From NCBI GenBank assembly GCA_958295665.1, contig OY282560.1:259231368-259295367 (forward strand): 64,000 bases of DNA. The letters run 5' to 3'. The DNA comes from Tipula vernalis. Lineage: Eukaryota; Arthropoda; Insecta; Diptera; Tipulidae. The notes beneath the pieces were generated by a model, which worked only from the letters and a program-made list of their open reading frames with translations, was not told the origin of the DNA and did not search any database. The position numbers and the translations under genes were made by a program. Every line of letters begins with the position of its first letter. Within the stretch, counting starts at the first letter, position 1. Below are positions 1-11,358 of this stretch, in pieces.

Positions 1-1101
1 GCCAATTTCATCCCTGGTGTGGAACGCATTGCCTTGGCTTTATAGATAACTTCATTGCAATATATTTTGATTTTTTATAAGTTATCACTTAAAAATAAAT
101 TATTTTTCAAAAAATTGAATTTATTTCTATAATGTTAAATGTTTTAAAACTAATTTGCATGATTCAAAAATAAAAAACAATAAAGTTTTAATTTTGAATC
201 TCAAAGCAGGCGCCTGGTATGAAAAGTACTTTATTGAAAACAAAAATAAACCAAAATAACTGTGGAACTTTCCTTCGTTGTTGTAGTAAGAAGTTTGTCC
301 ATCAGTCGTTTAGATGAATTGTCAATCTTGAATGATATTTGTCAATGTAATTTCTAATTTCTTCTCGTTGGGACCTGTGTAGGTCTCTGTGATTTATATC
401 GTTTAACATGAACCATGGTGCATTTACTAATATATTAGAAATTCAAATGGGAACAGCTGAAGAATGCCCAACAAGGCGGAATGGCGAAATCTACCGTAAA
501 CAGTAAATACCTATAATTCGTTATCACTACGAGTCGACTTTTAGCATTTTATACGAAGTTCCCAACACTTCAGCTGCAAACTGAACTTCTCATATATTTG
601 ATGTAGGTTTTTGGGTTTATAAATAAAAAGTTCTTAAAAACGTGTACTACTTTATTATAATAGAAATAGAACGGGGTTCCTCCCCTGTATGCTTTGCTCA
701 CCAACTAAATTCGCAGCCATTGCTAGTATACTTAACAACTGTATTTTTTAGTGTGATATATTCGACATTAAACCAGTTGAATAGCTTTACTAATTACCTT
801 TTTTTGTCTTATGTTTCATAGTTTTTGATTTATTTAAAAGTTGTTTAAACAATTAATTTTATCATAATTAATATATTCATTTTCCTTAATACGATTTAAT
901 TCAATTTAATCATACTTCTAAATAAAGTACCAAACACTCGATATTTCTATATACAAATATGTACTAAAAACACAATCGTTACTTATTAATTTTCGTTGTT
1001 TACCAATTTATTTATATACACGAGTAATGTCAATCGCAAATAAATACACCATCAAACTAAAATTATAAAACAATACTACTAGTGAACTAATATTACTAAC
1101 A
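1..1101. other. Intergenic, no gene seen
   Basis: AT-rich DNA with no ORF of note, no clear transposon ends and no RNA gene that I can recognise. It lies downstream of the small secreted-peptide gene and may hold that gene's 3' UTR. Confidence 0.5.
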
Positions 1102-1517
1102 CTAATAATAAATTCTTGCTTGTGTCGGTCTCGAAGGCACTATTCCCAAATTTCGACGCGTATTAGTAGTAGAATTCCTTGGAGAAAGGTTAAGAGTATT
1201 AATTGTATTACTTGTAGCACTGCTACTTCGCCTTTTACAAGTCGGATAACTTCCACATTGTCGATTCTCACGTTGACCAAAACTACATGCATCGGCCACC
1301 ATAACGCACGATTCACTACTAGGACATCCAATATCAGAACAACCTCGACCGTACTCTAAAATAAAATAATTTCGTTATTTATCATTAATATTATTGAAAA
1401 AAATATATTTATTTTATAGCTAGACTCACTTGTGAAAGGTTTTCCGTTTAATGGCACAATTAGTAATGTTAAGGTAAACAGTAATCCAAATAAAACAATT
1501 TTTGATAATGAATTCAT
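1102..1517 (-). CDS. Small secreted six-cysteine protein, two exons
   Basis: I join exon 1 (1517-1430) to exon 2 (1355-1102) across a 74-bp intron with donor GTGAGT and acceptor TTTTAG. The phases match (phase 1; the split codon reads AAG, Lys), giving 342 nt or 113 residues. Exon 1 encodes a textbook signal peptide: Met, a Lys at residue 6, then a Leu/Phe/Ile/Val core ending near PLNG. The mature part has six cysteines spaced C-x4-C-x5-C-x6-C-x9-C-x5-C, ending in CGSYPTC, followed by a basic Ser/Thr/Asn/Arg-rich tail without cysteines. The pattern resembles a conserved insect family of small extracellular proteins, but I cannot name it. It is probably secreted and disulfide-bonded; its role is unknown. 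The start is the only Met in frame with the leader. Confidence 0.8.
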
Positions 1518-2176
1518 TTTGCTGCTTATTGTTACACTTATAAATACGAACTACAGTAAATGTACGATCTTAGATAATTCTTTAATTGCCATAGGCTGTT
1601 GGTTATTTAACCCTCGAATGTGCGAGTAAAAATAAATAAATATATCTGTTAATTTAAAATATAAAAGTCATACCATTTAAATTCAGGGTCATCTAAATCA
1701 ATTCTTAGAAATAATTATTGAATACTCAACAAAGCCGTAAACATTTTTTCTTTCGTATACATACCACGAATTCGTTGAATGCGTCACCGCCTATTACATT
1801 TTCTGCTCTATATTATATTTCTTTAATTCATTATCAATTAGACACTTCTGTATAAACCAGTATACGTTTTGGCGATAACGACTTTCATTTAACATCTTAA
1901 AAAAACAACGTCTACAACAAATATTTTCTTGTCTTATTGTTATCTGTATGAACCGATAACCTTAGAAGATAATTGTTGATTCAGATTCATGTAAAACATG
2001 TATTTGGAAATTACGCAGAGTTTGCGGCGTACATCATAACAGACATTTCTTCGAAACTTACAATAATACTTCAAATGCAGATAATTTAAAACCAAAACTT
2101 TGAGATTATGTGTATTTCATTTTATTTCACTTTAAACTATAATCTAGGGGTTATACTCCGAAAAGTATTAAACAAA
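1518..2176. other. Intergenic between two minus-strand genes
   Basis: No ORF or transposon is recognisable. By position it should hold the promoter and 5' UTR of the small secreted-protein gene and the 3' UTR of the gene to its right. No regulatory site is distinctive enough to call. Confidence 0.4.
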
Positions 2177-3143
2177 TTAAAAATAATCATCCCACATTTC
2201 CATATCTTCCGGATTTGTTTGACTAAAAAGAAATCGCGATGGGTTTGGTTCCATAAAATTAAAAAAAGCATCTTCATCCGTTGTGGTTGAGCCAAATAAG
2301 TGCTCATTAGTATTTTCAGCAGTGTCCGGTGTTGGTCGCCCATTTGGAGTAGGCGAAGGACTCGTAAAAGGTCTATATTTCTGGTTAGGTGGCGTCTTAT
2401 AATTATCATTTTCTGCAATGTGAAGAGATTGGGCGTACGTGTTTTTTCCTATTACGGTTGGTAATTGTTCATAAAAGAAATTATTGTTAAGATTTGATGA
2501 ACTATGGCCGCTTGACGGTGATTTTTGGCTATTGCTCGATGGAACACCATAAGATATTTTATATTCATTACGTTTGGGTGTCGCGTTTGTAGAATCGTTT
2601 TCGTCAATAAAATTCATTATGCTAAAATTAGATTTAGATATTTTAGGCCTTTTTGTTGTTTCAAATTCATATGACCTTAACTTTTCTGTAAATTTTGTGG
2701 CTGGCCGCTCGTCAACTCTTTCCATAATCTTTTTCAAATTTGTAGCATTTATTTTCTCAACCAGACTATTGTTTTCTTTAGAGACGCTTGTCCCGAAATT
2801 GTTGCACGATTTTGATGGCGATTCTTGTTCTGCCATAAAACTATGCTGTGATAAGAGCCATTTATTATCAATTTCCGGCTGTTTTTTCAAATAGCTGTCC
2901 TCTTCCAGCACACTTGCATTTAATAATAGTTGACTTTTGATAATATTGGTGTCCTCGGAGAAAGCCCCTATATCGCAGACTGATTTTAGTAAATTCATAA
3001 TGTTGGTTTGTTTGTTTGTCATACTTCGTTGTCTTCTGCAAATGGTCGGAGTTGATGGGAATACTGCACGAGTTGTTGGGGAATAACAGTTGTAGGTTTT
3101 GAGTTGGGAACTTTGTGGCGGATTTGCATTATAGTGATTATCA
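2177..3143 (-). CDS. Probable last exon of the HFM1-like gene (acidic, Ser/Asn-rich tail)
   Basis: An open frame of 967 nt starts at a good acceptor (pyrimidine tract ending TTTTCAG at 3150-3144) and runs upstream of the first Met at 3022, so 3022 is not the start. It is Ser/Asn/Pro-rich and lacks a recognisable domain. It has clusters of possible SP/TP phosphorylation sites (for example SPSPTPNGRPTP) and an acidic-aromatic end, EDMEMWDDYF. The acceptor needs two bases from the previous exon. The exon ending at 8105 leaves exactly two (TG), making a Cys codon, so the two can be spliced in frame. HFM1 proteins have a long disordered acidic C-terminal tail, which fits. Alternatively this is the last exon of an unrelated gene whose other exons I did not find. 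Confidence 0.5.
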
Positions 3144-3501
3144 CTGAAAAGAGACCAAAAAAATAGATGATGCTCAAAATTAATTTATCCATTTAATAAA
3201 GAGGAACTGCGCGAAAAATTAATAAAAGAACTAAAACAAAAAAAAGCGAAGAAAGCCATGTGAGCAATTTGGCGACTTTTGTAGAAAAACCATCTCTTAG
3301 AACTCCTAGCCTCCGCAGTAGCAGGCATAAAGCGGTGTGGGCAGCAAAGCTTCGAAATCGAAAGCGTAGGAATAAATAGTTATAAGTATATCAGAATTAA
3401 ACATAGTAATTAGTGAAAATTGAATTAAAACAGAAAAAAAACACTCTAATAACAAACTAAAATATTGAAGTGAATACATAAAATAAGAAAACAATAATAT
3501 C

Positions 3502-3662
3502 TAGTGCCGGAGTGTGTTCATAACCCTATATTTAACAATACTGTAACCACAAAGCGTTTATAAACTTATATTGTAATTTTCTACCCTGCTAAATACTGCC
3601 TTTCTGGCTATCATTGTTGCAATATTGTTACAACCTAAAATTCATGAACACACTCCAGTGCT
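3502..3662. mobile_element. Short MITE-like inverted-repeat element
   Basis: The ends are imperfect inverted repeats of about 20 bp sharing GGAGTGTGTTCAT. The element is about 160 bp with no coding content. The superfamily is unknown and no clear target-site duplication was seen. Confidence 0.5.
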
Positions 3663-4450
3663 GTGATCAAATGTAGTTTTTTGATTTCGTACTAATATAA
3701 ATTAATGAACTATAAGGTGAAATTATTAATAGTGAACGGTTAACTACCGATTTAATACCACATTTATTATTTATTATGTACGGAAATGAAACACAATAAA
3801 TTGCTGGCATACTCCTGATAAAAAGAAACCAAACCAATTGGAAGATGAATCATCTTCAAAAAAATAAAAATAAAAATTTGTATACAAAAAGATGACAATG
3901 ATATGATAAACATATTAAAAAACGAACATCACAGAACAATCAGAACAACTATGTGTACTATGTGAACATATGTGTACGAGTACCAATAGATTCGAAAAAT
4001 TGGCGATGAATGAAGATGATATACTATAAATGATGATGATGAAAGTAATATTTTAAACGAGGAAATATCAACATTATATCCTACTTTTGAGGTGGTAAAA
4101 AAACGCCTTAAGTGCAAGAATCATAAAAATCAAGTGTCATACAAACCCAAGAAGACCAACTCTGAAGAGAAGTTACAGAACAATGATAAAAAAAAAATTA
4201 TAGGAAAAACAAACCACCACCATTAAATATACACTTTCAAACTATTTCGGAATCGATTGAATTGATGAAAAGTGCAAATACGGGATGGATAATTCGGGTC
4301 AATGGATTGACTCGAAAAAACATACAATAATAACAGAGTCTAGAAAATTATTATAAAATAAAAGAATTGTTGAAAGAAGTATCAAAACTATATTATTCTC
4401 ACAGCCGTTCCGCGGAAAAACTAGAAACTTTGGTTATCAAAGGTCTAATA

Positions 4451-5483
4451 CCCCTATTATGGTTTTCACCTCAACGAAGAGTCACCCTGACTCGAAAACT
4501 CGTGTGAGTTCAATTTTGGTATTATGGTTCTCACTTATATTTTGGCAAGAATTGTGCGCGGCTGATGTCTTTGGTTTTGTTAATTATGACAATTTTCATT
4601 CGTTTTGAAGTTTGCCAGCACAGTAGTTTTACATTTTTTGACGTATGGTCTAGCAGTTTTTTGTACACATTTATATTTATTGTGATTAATTTTGTAATTT
4701 TATGAGATTTAATTAGATATTTTATCGGTTAAAATTGTTAATAAATAGTGCAAACAGGAAAATACAATATAGATTTATTTGTCTGTGGCGAATGAAACTG
4801 GAAGAAACAAAAATGTTTGACCAGTTTGACAGCTTACATACGCATTTTGTGGTTAACATGTACAATAAAAATATTTTAAAATAGGATTTAAAAAAAAAAA
4901 AATAAATAAATAAAAAATAGATTTTTATTCAATATTTAGGAGATATTAATAGCCATATTGACGATTGTAAAAGTAGAGAAAGCGCCTCTCGAGGAAAAAG
5001 TTAAAATGAGGCAACTGACGAAATGACATTTCTCATATATGCGACGAAAGAAAATATTGCAATCTGGTGTAATTTAAAATTGTTTTTATAATCCAAAATT
5101 GGAATTATTTGCAATTATTAGCAATCTGGTAAGTAAAATTTGTGTGTTTACAGTTCAAAATTGGAATTCTTTACAACAATTTCGAACGCCAAATTATCAG
5201 CTAGCTCAGTTTAAAAAATTTCCACTAGGTGGAATCTGTGATGCTCCAATCGTCAATTATGATTCTCACCTCGACGAAAAATTTCATACAAATCTAGTCA
5301 CATTTGCATAGTATTTCTCGGTGAGGTGAGAACCATAATAGGGGTATAATATATTAATATAGGCGAGCAATTTTGACATTACTCTCACTCACTTTGCACT
5401 CACAGTGAGAACCATAATACCAAAACTTGATTTGTGTGACTTAAAGTCGCCAAGTGACTCTTAGGTGAGAACCATAATAGGGG
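4451..5483. mobile_element. Non-autonomous TIR element, ~1 kb, with a nested MITE
   Basis: Both ends carry about 85-bp imperfect inverted repeats starting CCCCTATTATGG and containing a second copy of the motif TATTATGGTTCTCAC. The motif GTGAGAACCATAATAGGGG also recurs internally at about 5325-5345. No transposase is present. A second MITE (4957-5257) sits inside it, so this is a nested insertion. Confidence 0.6.
4957..5257. mobile_element. MITE family M1, copy 1
   Basis: This 301-bp element begins ATTGACGATTG and ends CAATCGTCAAT. A near-identical copy lies at 49565-49862. The two differ by scattered substitutions and small indels, so the ends are defined by comparison. The target is probably TA. 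Confidence 0.8.
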
Positions 5484-6466
5484 CATTAATGAAGATGAAG
5501 ACGTAAAAGAAATTAAGCAAGTACTATACAACTCCATAGATAATGCGGGCAAAACAAAACTAAATCTGTGTCCAAAAGCGAAAACCACTTAAGTGGAAAC
5601 AAGCTACTTTTCAGCAAAAGCAAATAAAGATTTAAATCGGTATCTGGAAAAACTGGTTTAGTGTTTCTTTCAAAATTTATACGTTATAAGTGGCTTTAAA
5701 AATTGGACGGTGTAATGTAGACATAATATTGCATTAAATGAGCTAAAACTAATAAAATCGCTTAAGTGCACTTATGTGGTTTTCGCTTTTGAACACAGAA
5801 ATATTATAAAAATGTACCAACTAAAAACCAAAAAATCGATAGAAAATAAAAAAAACTGCTAATTTATGTGAATCTGAATTTGCATCATATACTCGTACAA
5901 CACATCAATTACCAGATATTCAAATTTGAAAAAATGATCAAAACAGCAATTTGGACACACAGCGTTTAACTGTAATTTGGCTTGTTTTGTATTAAACGGC
6001 TACAGTAATGACGTACGGCGTCACAAATTATTAAATATATAATTTATTTTGTTTACAATATTTTTGGGTCTTCTAAAAATTAAATTTCTTTAAGATTATA
6101 ATCGAGAAAAGAAATTAAATTGGAAACAAATTTCATTAAAAATTTCAATTATTTAATACAAAAGGAAAAGTGTACATAATACTGAGTCATCGGAAAATTG
6201 TTGAGTCTATTACTGACAGTTTTGGCAATATCAGAACAGAAGATATATTATTTGTGTATGAATACTTACATTAGTGCTTATCAAATTTCCGATAAGTGGC
6301 AATAAAACGTAATTACTTATTTGATTAAAAAAAAAATTATTTAGTAATGTAGGAAGTACAAAAAAAAAGTAAATAAAGAAGTCCTTGTAGCTAACACATT
6401 CTAGAATACGGTTTTTAAATTGGTAAGTTTCTTGCACAACCCTATTTGTTGAATGTAGGACATATA

Positions 6467-6874
6467 CTAAAGATACATGTCAAACCGAAAGTGATCTGAC
6501 TGAGTTTTATCTGAAAGTGATCTGACTGAAAATTTCGGTTGGTGTTTACATGGAACTTTTTTATTTGATCTGAGCTGACAGTTCAAATGTCACTTTGTTC
6601 TAAAATTACATTTAAATTATTAAAATAATTTGAAAACCATTTCGAAAATGTATAAAAACCTTTTACCTTTTTAACAGTATGAAAAAATCTGTCAATTCAA
6701 CTAATTTAAAGTTTACATGTTTAACTCAACACACAAAGTGACTCAACCAACCAAATTTAAGTTGACCGAACTCATACTACTTTCAGATAACTTTCAGTCA
6801 AGTCACCGTTTACATGTTGAATTTATCTCGGAAGTTTTCAGTCAGATCACTTTCGGTTTAATATGTATCTTTAG
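6467..6874. mobile_element. MITE with TA target and ~39-bp TIRs
   Basis: The ends read CTAAAGATACATGTCAAACC and its inverted match, extending through CGAAAGTGATCTGACTGA. TA flanks both ends (6465-6466 and 6875-6876). The GATCTGACTGA motif is repeated inside each arm. Tc1/mariner-type derivative, non-coding. Confidence 0.7.
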
Positions 6875-6922
6875 TAATAGACTCTTAATTCTATTAAGCA
6901 CTATATCAAAACAAAAGTATAA

Positions 6923-7363
6923 TGTTGTTTTCCTGTTGCAACAAAAAACAGATTCAGAGTCGAATCCGAGTTGAAAAATGACAGTTTTTTGACGTTTTAA
7001 CTGGAACAGCCAAAAATCCGGATTCTGCGATTTTTTGTTTTTTATATGGTTGTGTGAATATACGTATTAATTGTCAAATTCTATTTTTATAATTAGATTG
7101 TTAAATACTGATGAATTTTTCCGTAAATTAATAAATAATTTATTGTAATCATGTTATTTGTTGTATTATTTGTTAATTATTTTACTGTTTTTTAAATATA
7201 TTTTTCCGCATATTTATTTTGATGTTTAAATGACATTTCGATGACATTTAAATGTAATTGTGTTAGTAATCGCTCCGAAAAATTTTACCGAGCGACGAAT
7301 GACAGCTGCTGTCACTTAGGTTTCGCTTCGAATCTGTTTTTTGTTGCAACAGGAAAACGACAT
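6923..7363. mobile_element. hAT-like MITE with 7-bp direct repeats
   Basis: Inverted ends of about 45 bp share TTTTCCTGTTGCAACAAAAA. The flanks repeat AAGTATA at 6916-6922 and 7364-7370. A 7-8 bp duplication suggests hAT-type transposition. It lies only 47 bp from the preceding MITE. Confidence 0.65.
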
Positions 7364-8104
7364 AAGTATAAAATAAAAATAAATAAAATTTGTTTCTTCT
7401 CTTTAGTTTAATGTCTTTGCTATTTATCGACATTTTTCTATTACAAAAAAAACATGAATTAAATGTTTCACGTCATAAGATAAAGATGTGTTTGTAAATA
7501 AAGCGGTTTTAGTGAAACATTAATTAAATGTCTATAAATAAGACTTTATTAATTCATTTTCAAATCATTTGTTTATAAATTATTCTTCTTGATAACGTAG
7601 AAATCAAAATTCAGTTTTGTAAGATTTTTCATTTAAGAAAAACGAAATTAAAAAAACATAACTTTTCATATGATTTGTATGAAAAATCTATTTTTTTTTA
7701 TCTTTCTAATCCTCTTATATTAAGTTTCAATTTGATGCTGATGGCTAGGTGCTTGGCTGAACGAGGCCCTAAACGAAGCGATCAAATCGTTTATTGTGTA
7801 TCATTGGTTAGATTGTTACAAGAAGTGAAGGTTCATTCCTTGATAAACCAGTTTAGAATATAGATTTGAAGTAACTTGAGACATTGTATATTTTATTAAT
7901 TTGATAATTTGACATATTATTACAAAAGGTAATACAAAACCTTAACTGGTTATTTCATGTGATATTAATAAAATTTAGCAAAAAAAAAAAAAACACAATA
8001 TATTTCTGAGAAACTGCAAAATTTTTATCTATTTCACTAAAATACATATATTTAAATAATAAATTACGTCAAATAGTTCATATTTAGATATGTTTTATAC
8101 TCAC

Positions 8105-8981
8105 CAAATTCCCAAATCGTGACCATAATCTGGTATCACTCCAACCTTTACGTTAATAACATTTAAATCATTTTCTTGATTTAAATCTTGTTTTGTTACT
8201 CCATCATCTTCATAAACTTTAATCGAATTTTGCAAACGATTATCATCAGTAATGTAACATTGTTCATGGACATGATCATTACGATCTATTTCATGTAAAA
8301 CATTATTTATATTCACAGTACCTTGAATGGCAAATTTCTTTTTAAATTTATATGTTTGACCTGAATCCAATTTGTTTTCTAAAATTTCTACGATACGGTG
8401 TTTTTGATAGTCGCCTTCGTTTGGTAATTTGGTACAATCTTCAATTGCAATTTCTATTTTTTTTTGTGACAAGTTTTTTTGCGGTGGCACGATTGTTGTG
8501 GTAACATCGTTTTTCGAAATCCTTGTTTTTTTAATAAATGTTATTTTTGAAGATAATGCTGATGATGATCCATTACCATCAATAATCAACGTGGTATTCG
8601 AATTAACAGCAGGTTTAGTTAGATTTATATTTCGGTCGTGATCTATTCCTTGATCTCGACATTTATTATATATCATTTGTTGCCGTGGTGTTTCATTATC
8701 AAAATAGTTATCATAGTGATCTTTGTCATCGTTATAATTATCATGAGTTTGATTAAAATCATATTCATGAATTGAATTAAAGTTTGTTAGATTTGTATTT
8801 GTTGATGATAAATTTGGATTAATTGATTGGATTGGTAGCGGTGATGGCACACTTGATGTTTCTTTTGTATTTTTATTTTTCAGTTCCGACTTTTTGGAAA
8901 CATCCGGTTTTGGCTTAAACGCTTCTTGACTCTCACTGGCAAGAGGATTAATTCGTATTTGAGTACACTTGTCAAGCCCAA
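8105..8981 (-). CDS. HFM1-like gene: end of Sec63-like region and start of disordered tail
   Basis: The acceptor TTCTTAACAG precedes the codons for VGLDKCTQIRINPL, which align with the end of the conserved HFM1 block (VGLD followed by a beta strand). The next ~270 residues are Asn/Asp/Lys-rich low complexity with no domain. The Met at 9030 lies in the upstream intron and is not a start. The frame meets TGA at 8103-8101, but a strong GTGAGT donor overlaps that stop at 8104. I therefore favour splicing after 8105, leaving two bases for the next exon. The C4 zinc-finger-like motif I recall from vertebrate HFM1 tails is not evident here. Confidence 0.75.
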
Positions 8982-9050
8982 CTGTTAAGAATAAAGAAAA
9001 TTGAAATGAAAATAAATTTGTATAATCCATCCTAAATTAAATCTACTTAC

Positions 9051-9151
9051 CCAAAGTAGAGTGTATAATATGAGCAGTTATCACTTCTACGTTGGAATCG
9101 ACTATTTTAATATTTGTCTCGAATTCTTTATTGTTCAAAAGGAAAAAAGAT
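9051..9151 (-). CDS. HFM1-like gene: internal exon, Sec63-like region
   Basis: This 101-nt exon lies between acceptor TATTTTTAG and donor GTAAGT. It is open only in the frame set by its neighbours; the other two frames contain stops. It encodes SFFLLNNKEFETNIKIVDSN and on to ITAHIIHSTL, the beta-strand-rich stretch that precedes VGLD in HFM1 proteins. It takes one base and leaves one. Confidence 0.85.
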
Positions 9152-9209
9152 CTAAAAATAAACCAAAATAATTACAACCCGATTTCAATTATGCTAGATT
9201 TGAACCTAC

Positions 9210-9427
9210 ATATTTTCTTTAAAAAAAAGCAGATTATTCGTCGAGTCTCCCACGATGACAGAAATCTTTTCATAATAGTTGTGGCCCATTAGACAATTAG
9301 TATTCGTCTGTCGAACTTTTACACGACAAAAATTGGAATTAACCAAAATTAAATCAATGTTGAAATAAGGTAATTTAATTATGGCCTCTTGAATTAGATT
9401 GCCAAACGGTGGTGACCTGTGAACAAT
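9210..9427 (-). CDS. HFM1-like gene: internal exon after the 60-bp intron
   Basis: It starts at acceptor TTTACAG and reads IVHRSPPFGNLIQEAI, matching the family block around RHPPFG that follows the helix-hairpin-helix. It then reads through KISVIVGDSTNNLLFFKEN, matching the VTLIIGDADN block, and ends at donor GTAGGT leaving two bases (AT). Starting the exon here, rather than reading through the upstream 60 bp, restores colinearity with the family. Confidence 0.85.
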
Positions 9428-9487
9428 CTGTAAATTTAAATATGTTTGAGAGACACCCGTTTTATTTTGAATGATTTGATAAGTTAC
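9428..9487 (-). other. 60-bp stopless in-frame intron
   Basis: It starts GTAACT and ends TTTACAG, is exactly 60 bp long and has no in-frame stop, so it hides inside one continuous ORF (9760-9206). Translating it inserts 20 residues between ARELEA and IVHRSPPFG, where HFM1 proteins have none. Splicing it out gives a clean match. Confidence 0.75.
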
Positions 9488-9711
9488 CGCCTCCAGTTCT
9501 CTTGCACTTGATTCATAGATACTTTCAAAGGTTGTTTTGCCAGCCTCAACTAGTAATTTTGAATATGTATTTCCAATTTTATTTAACTGCTTACTGACAA
9601 ACGGGCTATTTTCCCACATTTTTGCGCTACAACATTTTGATAAAATCAAAGCACTGTTGACGGTTTTGAATGTCAAATTGTGCTCGGACTGGGAGATATA
9701 TTGTACCATTG
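9488..9711 (-). CDS. HFM1-like gene: helix-hairpin-helix exon
   Basis: It starts at acceptor CTTATTTCAG. The product reads AMVQYISQSEHN, then SALILSKCCSAKMWENSPFV, then SKQLNKIGNTYSKLL and ESSARELEA. This closely follows the vertebrate HFM1 order LNSLILAKCFRCKLWENS, then SKQLEKIG, then ARELE. The second half is the HhH motif that in Sec63-type helicases packs against the DNA strand. It takes two bases from the previous exon and ends in phase 0. Confidence 0.9.
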
Positions 9712-9766
9712 CTGAAATAAGAGTTACTATTTTTCGAAGAACTACTAAAGATTCAACCATATTTAC

Positions 9767-9864
9767 CTTTTGAAATTTTCTCAGCTATCAGAATAATTTT
9801 AGTAGTTTCTTGATACAAGGAGGGATTCGTACAATTTATATTTCCTAGGACGGCTTGCAATAGT
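9767..9864 (-). CDS. HFM1-like gene: short internal exon
   Basis: This 98-nt exon lies between acceptor TTATTTTCTTAG and donor GTAAAT. It encodes LLQAVLGNINC followed by YQETTKIILIAEKISK, corresponding to the family segment LIQAQLGCIPI...TQDTAKIF. It takes one base and leaves one. Confidence 0.85.
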
Positions 9865-9923
9865 CTAAGAAAATAAATCATTTAATATTGATATCAAATG
9901 TTGACAAAAAGTATTGTTCTTAC

Positions 9924-10254
9924 ATGAAAATTTTATCTGATATTGTTTTTACTTTTCCCTTGACAGGAAACCGTAAAGGAGCCGTTTTTGAGCTATTCAA
10001 TGCATTTAAAACCCGTTTATCACTCATCCGTAACTTATACTCACTAAATTCGTGGCAACTAGAAATTAGTAACATTAGATTTGCCAACCCGTCCTGGCCA
10101 GTCATTTGTTGAAATATCTTCATAGTATTAAAATTGAGGTAACATCGCGCCATTAATTTTCCCGAAACTGTTGGTGTTACTGTTAGACCATATAATTGAT
10201 CTTTAGTTAGTAGCATATGCTTTTCCAATGAGTTGATGGTTATTAAACATAACT
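9924..10254 (-). CDS. HFM1-like gene: start of Sec63-like domain
   Basis: It lies between acceptor TTTACAG and donor GTAAGA. The product starts LCLITINSLEKH, continues through TVSGKLMARCYLNFNTMKIF and ends in RMSDKRVLNAL...LRFPVKGKVKTI. This parallels vertebrate HFM1 (ELCLKNLNDL, then TEAGRLMAWYYITFETVKKF, then RINEKKTLNTLNKD..IRFPMEGRIKT). The incoming AG joins the G left by the exon at 51525 to make GAG (Glu), reproducing the family's conserved ELCL. The helicase acts in meiosis, promoting interhomologue crossovers. Confidence 0.92.
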
Positions 10255-10424
10255 CTGTAAATGATAAAACGATATTTATTTAGTTTGTAAAATTTATAAG
10301 GATTATACATATATATCGTCATATGAGTTCTATATTGTCTTAAAGACGAAGATCGAATTTTAAGCTTATCAAAAAAATGTTTACCTTCCAAATGAAATTT
10401 CTACCATTGGTTAAATAGTATACA

Positions 10425-10540
10425 GATTGGGTCATACTCGCGTCACAGACGCCCTTTCGGAAAGTGACACTTCAGTCACAGAAGAAAGATTAACCAGAAT
10501 AGACATTGCGTGGATCAAATTTTTTTTTCATCTTACCTTC
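10425..10540 (+). pseudogene. Scrap of a gypsy-type RNase H region
   Basis: The plus strand reads GHTRVTDALSESDTSVTEER, like the GH..V.ADALSR end of Ty3/gypsy RNase H. It resembles the related stretch of the gypsy element 3 kb to the right. It is about 100 bp and has no other domains. Confidence 0.4.
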
Positions 10541-10854
10541 TTTTTTGGACATTGAAGTATAATTATTTTCGAATATTATGAATTTTTTGAATATTTTATA
10601 CAAATTATGCTGTTAAAACAAAACTTATCAAATAATTTCACTAACTATTCTATTAAGGATTCTTAATTTTTATTATAACAAATAAAAACCAGTAAACCAA
10701 AGAATACATAACCCAACTTTCTCTTACCTTCGGCAAATCAAGGTCAAAAAAATGAGTCCAAATTTTTCCATACAAAAACAGCGTTGTGTCTCTTCTGGTT
10801 GTATTCTGTGCTTCAGTCTACAATTTTCATGAAGATAGTTTTGTATTTCGTCAA

Positions 10855-11310
10855 TCGTGTCAAAAGTCATTTTAGTGTGAAAGTGATTCTGAAAAAATTC
10901 TTTATATTTTGCAATTTTACGACGGAAAAGGAAAAAAGGCTACCCAAGCCCGGAAACAAATTTGTGATGTTTACGGTCAAGATATTTTATCGAATGTAAC
11001 AGCAAATAGATGGATTACTTGCTTCCATTCCAATGATGTTGTCCTCCGTCATGAAAACGCCAGACCACACACACTTTTAATAACCCGACTAAAATTGAGA
11101 GCTTAGCTAGGAAGTTTTAATGTACCCACCGTATATACCGGATCTTGCACCCTTTGGCTACCATTTGTTTCGATCCCTGCAAAACTCCCTTGATGGTCTA
11201 AAGTTGGCTTCAAATGGAATGGATTATGAAACTTCCCGAAAAATGGCAAAATATGTCCAAAATGTAATAAAATTAATTTTGAATAATAGAAAAGTTTAAT
11301 CAAAAATAAC
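10855..11310 (+). pseudogene. Internally deleted mariner transposase
   Basis: The N-terminal mariner helix-turn-helix (LQFYDGKGKKATQARKQICD, then VYGQD...ANRWITCF) jumps directly to the C-terminal catalytic block LRHENARPHT. That is followed, in shifted frames, by remnants of the PPYSPDLAPSDYHLF region. The central catalytic part is missing. Inactive. Confidence 0.7.
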
Positions 11311-11358
11311 AAAAACCTATCAATACTTTTTCCCCAATCCAATATTTACTAACATATA

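Larger units (their letters stand above)
3144..8104 (-). other. Probable 4.96-kb intron filled with MITEs
   Basis: It is bounded by donor GTGAGT (8104-8099) and acceptor TTTTCAG (3150-3144). It contains at least five short inverted-repeat elements, listed separately. The stretches 5490-6460 and 7370-8100 contain no gene or repeat I can name. If translation instead ends at the TGA at 8103-8101, this is intergenic DNA. Confidence 0.45.

Noticed and set aside
9206..9760. The 184-codon ORF as one exon starting at Met 9760
   Set aside because: The start lies in an intron, and the middle 60 bp is better read as an intron by comparison with the family.
10376..10391. A 16-nt HFM1 micro-exon before the 10254 exon
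   Set aside because: Bounded by AG and GTAAAC and phase-compatible, but unnecessary: the 51525 exon joins directly to 10254 and reproduces the family's sequence.
11102..11342. Minus-strand ORF at 11103-11342
   Set aside because: Shadow of the mariner transposase scrap on the plus strand.
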